Below, in pieces: positions 61,645 to 64,000 of a stretch of 64,000 bases of DNA. Below the pieces are notes generated by a model, which worked only from the letters and a program-made list of their open reading frames with translations, made no database searches and was not told where the DNA came from. The stretch is from Deltaproteobacteria bacterium (GTDB lineage Bacteria > Myxococcota_A > UBA9042 > DTJE01). The stretch's first letter is position 1. Each line of letters begins with the position of its first letter. The translations under genes were made by a program, and so were the position numbers. Where the stretch lies: contig JAKPTZ010000064.1 of the NCBI GenBank assembly GCA_029555025.1, forward strand, positions 1 to 64,000, read 5' to 3'.

Positions 61645-62574
61645 ATGCAGGACAAAGCGGGAAAGACCGTTTCGACAGGATTCGGCAACCAGGCGGCATC
61701 GCCCGTCATTGACCCAGGCAAGTGCACGAACTGCGGAATGTGCGTGAAGATATGCCCGTCGGTAACAATCATCAATGTTTCCGGGCAGGCCACCGTTGTG
61801 CCCGACAACGGGATGGGGTGCTTCGCCTGCGGTCAGTGCACGGCCATCTGCGCCTTTGACGCCGTTCGCGTCACCGGCAGACGCATGACGCCGGACGACG
61901 TGCTGCCGTGGCCGGCCAGCGACAGGACGGCCGACGACGTGAGCCTTCACAACCTGATGCTGACGCGGCGTTCGGTAAGAACCTTCAAGGATGCCCCGGT
62001 TGAACGGGAACTTATTGATCGCATTCTTGAGATGACGGCGTCAGCCCCGATGGGAATAGCGCCATCGGACGTGGAATGCACCGTTTTCCTTGGACGCGAT
62101 CGGGTTCAGGCATTCGCCGGCGACCTGGATGGAGTCTTCCGGAAATGGAACAGTTTCTTCAACCCTGTCACCATGTTCTTCATGCGGGTGTTCGGGTCGA
62201 AGGCCGCCTACCAGTCGTTTGACGGATTCCTTCTGCCGATTATCAGGGAAATGATTCACGCCAGGGAACACGGCAGCGACATGCTCTTTTACGATGCTCC
62301 CTGCGTGCTGCTGTTTACGACGCACCCGATGGCCGACCCGATCGACGGAACAATTGCATGTACTTACGCCATGCTTGCAGCGCAGTCCCTGGGACTTGGA
62401 ACCTGCATGATCGGAACCGTGGCGCACGCGGTCAACATGGACAAGAAGGTTAAGGCCAGATGGGGCATACCCGCGGATCACAAGGCATGCCTGGCGATGG
62501 TCGTCGGTCACCCGGCACACCGCTACCACCGCGTCGTCAAACGTACGCTGGCCGCGATTCACATCAAGGATTGA
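61645..62574 (+). CDS. Ferredoxin-nitroreductase fusion protein
   Basis: A 309-residue protein with an N-terminal 2[4Fe-4S] ferredoxin (CTNCGMCVKICP and CFACGQCTAIC) and an FMN-dependent nitroreductase domain (LTRRSVRTFKDAPVERELIDRILEMTASAPMG, to AMLAAQSLGLGTCMIGT and LAMVVGHP). It should accept electrons on the iron-sulfur part to reduce nitro or quinone-like compounds. The ATG at 61645 has GGGGA seven bases upstream; the longer frame from 61585 begins with TTG and lacks homology. Divergent from the flavin reductase. Confidence 0.92.
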   Translation: MQDKAGKTVSTGFGNQAASPVIDPGKCTNCGMCVKICPSVTIINVSGQATVVPDNGMGCFACGQCTAICAFDAVRVTGRRMTPDDVLPWPASDRTADDVSLHNLMLTRRSVRTFKDAPVERELIDRILEMTASAPMGIAPSDVECTVFLGRDRVQAFAGDLDGVFRKWNSFFNPVTMFFMRVFGSKAAYQSFDGFLLPIIREMIHAREHGSDMLFYDAPCVLLFTTHPMADPIDGTIACTYAMLAAQSLGLGTCMIGTVAHAVNMDKKVKARWGIPADHKACLAMVVGHPAHRYHRVVKRTLAAIHIKD

Positions 62575-62684
62575 GCCGGGCGGCAAGGCCCGTTGCCCGA
62601 CCTGGAATTGATTCCAACATGCCCAAGTCGTAAACTGACGAAGTTAAACGGACATCTTTCCAAACTTCCGCAGGGGATTTAGTC

Positions 62685-64000
62685 ATGCGAACAGAAATTG
62701 CCCTTATGGTCGCTTTGCTGTCGATTACAGCCGGCCTGCAGGTCGGTTGCGGCGGCGAGTGTGGCTGCGCCGACATCATCGGTATTGATATCAACACACC
62801 GGACGAAGGCGTGGACACGATTCCCACCGACGACGGGGCCGACACCGGGCGGGACTCGGTTGAACCGCTTGACCAGGGGCTGGACAACGGTTTCTGCGAC
62901 ATTCTGCATGATCATATTCCAACCGATCAGGTGCCGGTGGACTCGGTGAACGAAGTGACGTCCGACATCGGGCCTGCCCACGAATGCGACACCGAATACG
63001 ACTGCGACGGCTGCGACATCTGCACCGAGTTGCAGGGCGTGCGCAAGTGCCTGGCCACGCCGGAGGCCGGCATGAAGGAATGTTACGACCTGGTGCCGTG
63101 CGAGGAAGGCAATTCCTGCCACTACGACAACGTCTTCAGACCTGAATGTGGCGGATACTGCGCGGCGAACGCGGAGTATCGCCTGGCCGAATGGGGCGTC
63201 AACGTCGTGACCCCGGAAGGCGGCGCGACGATGTCGGCGGCGCCAAAACAGTATTACGGCGCGGTGGCGGCCAAGCCGGTCATCTACATCTACTCGGAGC
63301 AGCAGTTCACGCTTGACGTCGGCGTCCGTTACGATGAAGGCATCGCTTACGAGACGTGGCCGGAAATCCCCCTTTCGGCCAACGTTGTCTGGGAAAACGT
63401 CCAGGTTGGCACGACGGAATGCACGCCGACCGCAACGCCGGTTCCGGATCCATTTGGAATGATTGAGCCGCCGTCACTGGAAATATACGAACTGCCCGAA
63501 TGGGTCATCCCGGAAGCGAACTGCCTGACGCACGGCGAAACGATTTCGAAACTGCTGTTTTACACAGGGCCGTTCGTGGGGTATCAACCGCCGGTCGCCG
63601 CAAGCCTTTCCATCGACCAGGGCGCCGGCATGGCGACGCTGTCCATCACCAACGGCCTTGACGCCGCGATTCCAAAGGTGATGGTGATTTACCGCGACAC
63701 GCTTTCAAACTGCATGGATCCAAGCTACTGCCCGGTCCATACCGCAAGGATTGCCTGGGGAATCACCGGTCAGGTCAACGCCGGGGAAACGATGAATCAG
63801 GACTTCACATACGCCGAATACACTGTCGAAGCGACCGAACAGGAACCTTATCCAACGGTCGAGGGACTTCTGCCTGAAGGCTGGCTCGAGATGCCGGCAA
63901 ACCTGAAGGCCGAACTTCAGACGGCCGGCTTGACTGAAGATGAAGCCGGCGTTTTCATGAACGCGTGGACCCAGTCGATGTTCGGACTTCTCGGGCAGGA
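62685..64000 (+). CDS. Asp-rich surface lipoprotein (partial, runs off the right edge)
   Basis: The ATG at 62685 opens a frame of about 438 residues without a stop. The signal ends in the lipobox-like LQVGC, followed by Cys-rich (GGECGC) and an Asp/Pro/Thr-rich linker (TPDEGVDTIPTDDGADTG). Then comes a Cys-rich segment (ECDTEYDCDGCDICTEL, KCLATPEAGMKECYDLVPCEEG) and an extended beta-rich region. No known domain was recognised. The linker type matches the large lipoprotein at 37387. Confidence 0.72.
   Translation, partial: MRTEIALMVALLSITAGLQVGCGGECGCADIIGIDINTPDEGVDTIPTDDGADTGRDSVEPLDQGLDNGFCDILHDHIPTDQVPVDSVNEVTSDIGPAHECDTEYDCDGCDICTELQGVRKCLATPEAGMKECYDLVPCEEGNSCHYDNVFRPECGGYCAANAEYRLAEWGVNVVTPEGGATMSAAPKQYYGAVAAKPVIYIYSEQQFTLDVGVRYDEGIAYETWPEIPLSANVVWENVQVGTTECTPTATPVPDPFGMIEPPSLEIYELPEWVIPEANCLTHGETISKLLFYTGPFVGYQPPVAASLSIDQGAGMATLSITNGLDAAIPKVMVIYRDTLSNCMDPSYCPVHTARIAWGITGQVNAGETMNQDFTYAEYTVEATEQEPYPTVEGLLPEGWLEMPANLKAELQTAGLTEDEAGVFMNAWTQSMFGLLGQ

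Overview
The window reads as a chromosomal segment of a Gram-negative, Myxococcota/Bradymonadota-like (formerly deltaproteobacterial) organism with high GC and frequent GTG/TTG starts. The placement is inferred, not tested. It rests on several lipoproteins with Asp-rich low-complexity linkers, two secreted metalloproteases ending in a GGC-S / membrane helix / Arg-rich tail of MYXO-CTERM type, thrombospondin type 3 and dockerin-like calcium repeats, a periplasmic Nrf system and an Na+-translocating NQR. No phage, insertion sequence, CRISPR array or plasmid function was seen. A gene enters from the left edge and another leaves at the right edge.

Layout. 1-8 kb: a PEGA-like secreted protein (partial), a short-chain dehydrogenase, an M43-type metalloprotease, an S46 dipeptidyl peptidase and a Cys-rich lipoprotein. 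8-14.3 kb: complete nqrABCDEF plus an nqrM-like gene. 14.4-16 kb: CvpA-like protein with LEA-like repeats, coupled to a CPBP intramembrane protease that could be a myxosortase. 16-21 kb: a GH-like lipoprotein, a matrixin-like protease with Cys-rich modules, and an inositol-monophosphatase family enzyme. 21.6-25 kb: an FtsB/DivIC-like gene, a gene-poor stretch with a 16-bp perfect inverted repeat, tRNA-Asn(GTT) with clear promoter and terminator, and a beta-propeller lipoprotein. 25-30 kb: CtpF-like P-type ATPase and nrfHA. 30-37 kb: YtfJ-like protein, Cys-rich protein, amidohydrolase, DUF1846 protein, vapBC, a DUF4143 ATPase behind 33-bp-spaced repeats, and cutA. 37-42 kb: a large lipoprotein and cydAB. 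42.2-46.5 kb: an operon of a membrane coiled-coil NTPase (split by a frameshift at an A9 tract), an MscS channel and a small membrane protein. 46.7-51.6 kb: a GAF-PAS-GGDEF cyclase, then a probable nitrosative-stress group (DUF438/hemerythrin-PAS protein divergent from cupin and YgbA-type genes) and a YitT protein. 51.6-56 kb: a seven-gene arsenic operon arsR-arsM-arsC-permease-arsE-arsF-arsG, the arsEFG part of which suggests aromatic or organic arsenicals. 56-64 kb: DUF454, pyrimidine-dimer glycosylase, lipocalin, two tandem PiT phosphate transporters with a DUF47 partner, a flavin reductase divergent from a ferredoxin-nitroreductase fusion, and a partial lipoprotein.

How it fits together. 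NQR, CydAB and NrfHA describe a flexible respiratory chain: sodium-motive NADH oxidation, high-affinity oxygen reduction and ammonifying nitrite reduction. The NO-type genes between 48 and 50.6 kb would protect it. The two secreted metalloproteases with C-terminal sorting tails and the CPBP protease may form a surface-anchoring pathway. The least explained assembly is the NTPase-MscS operon.
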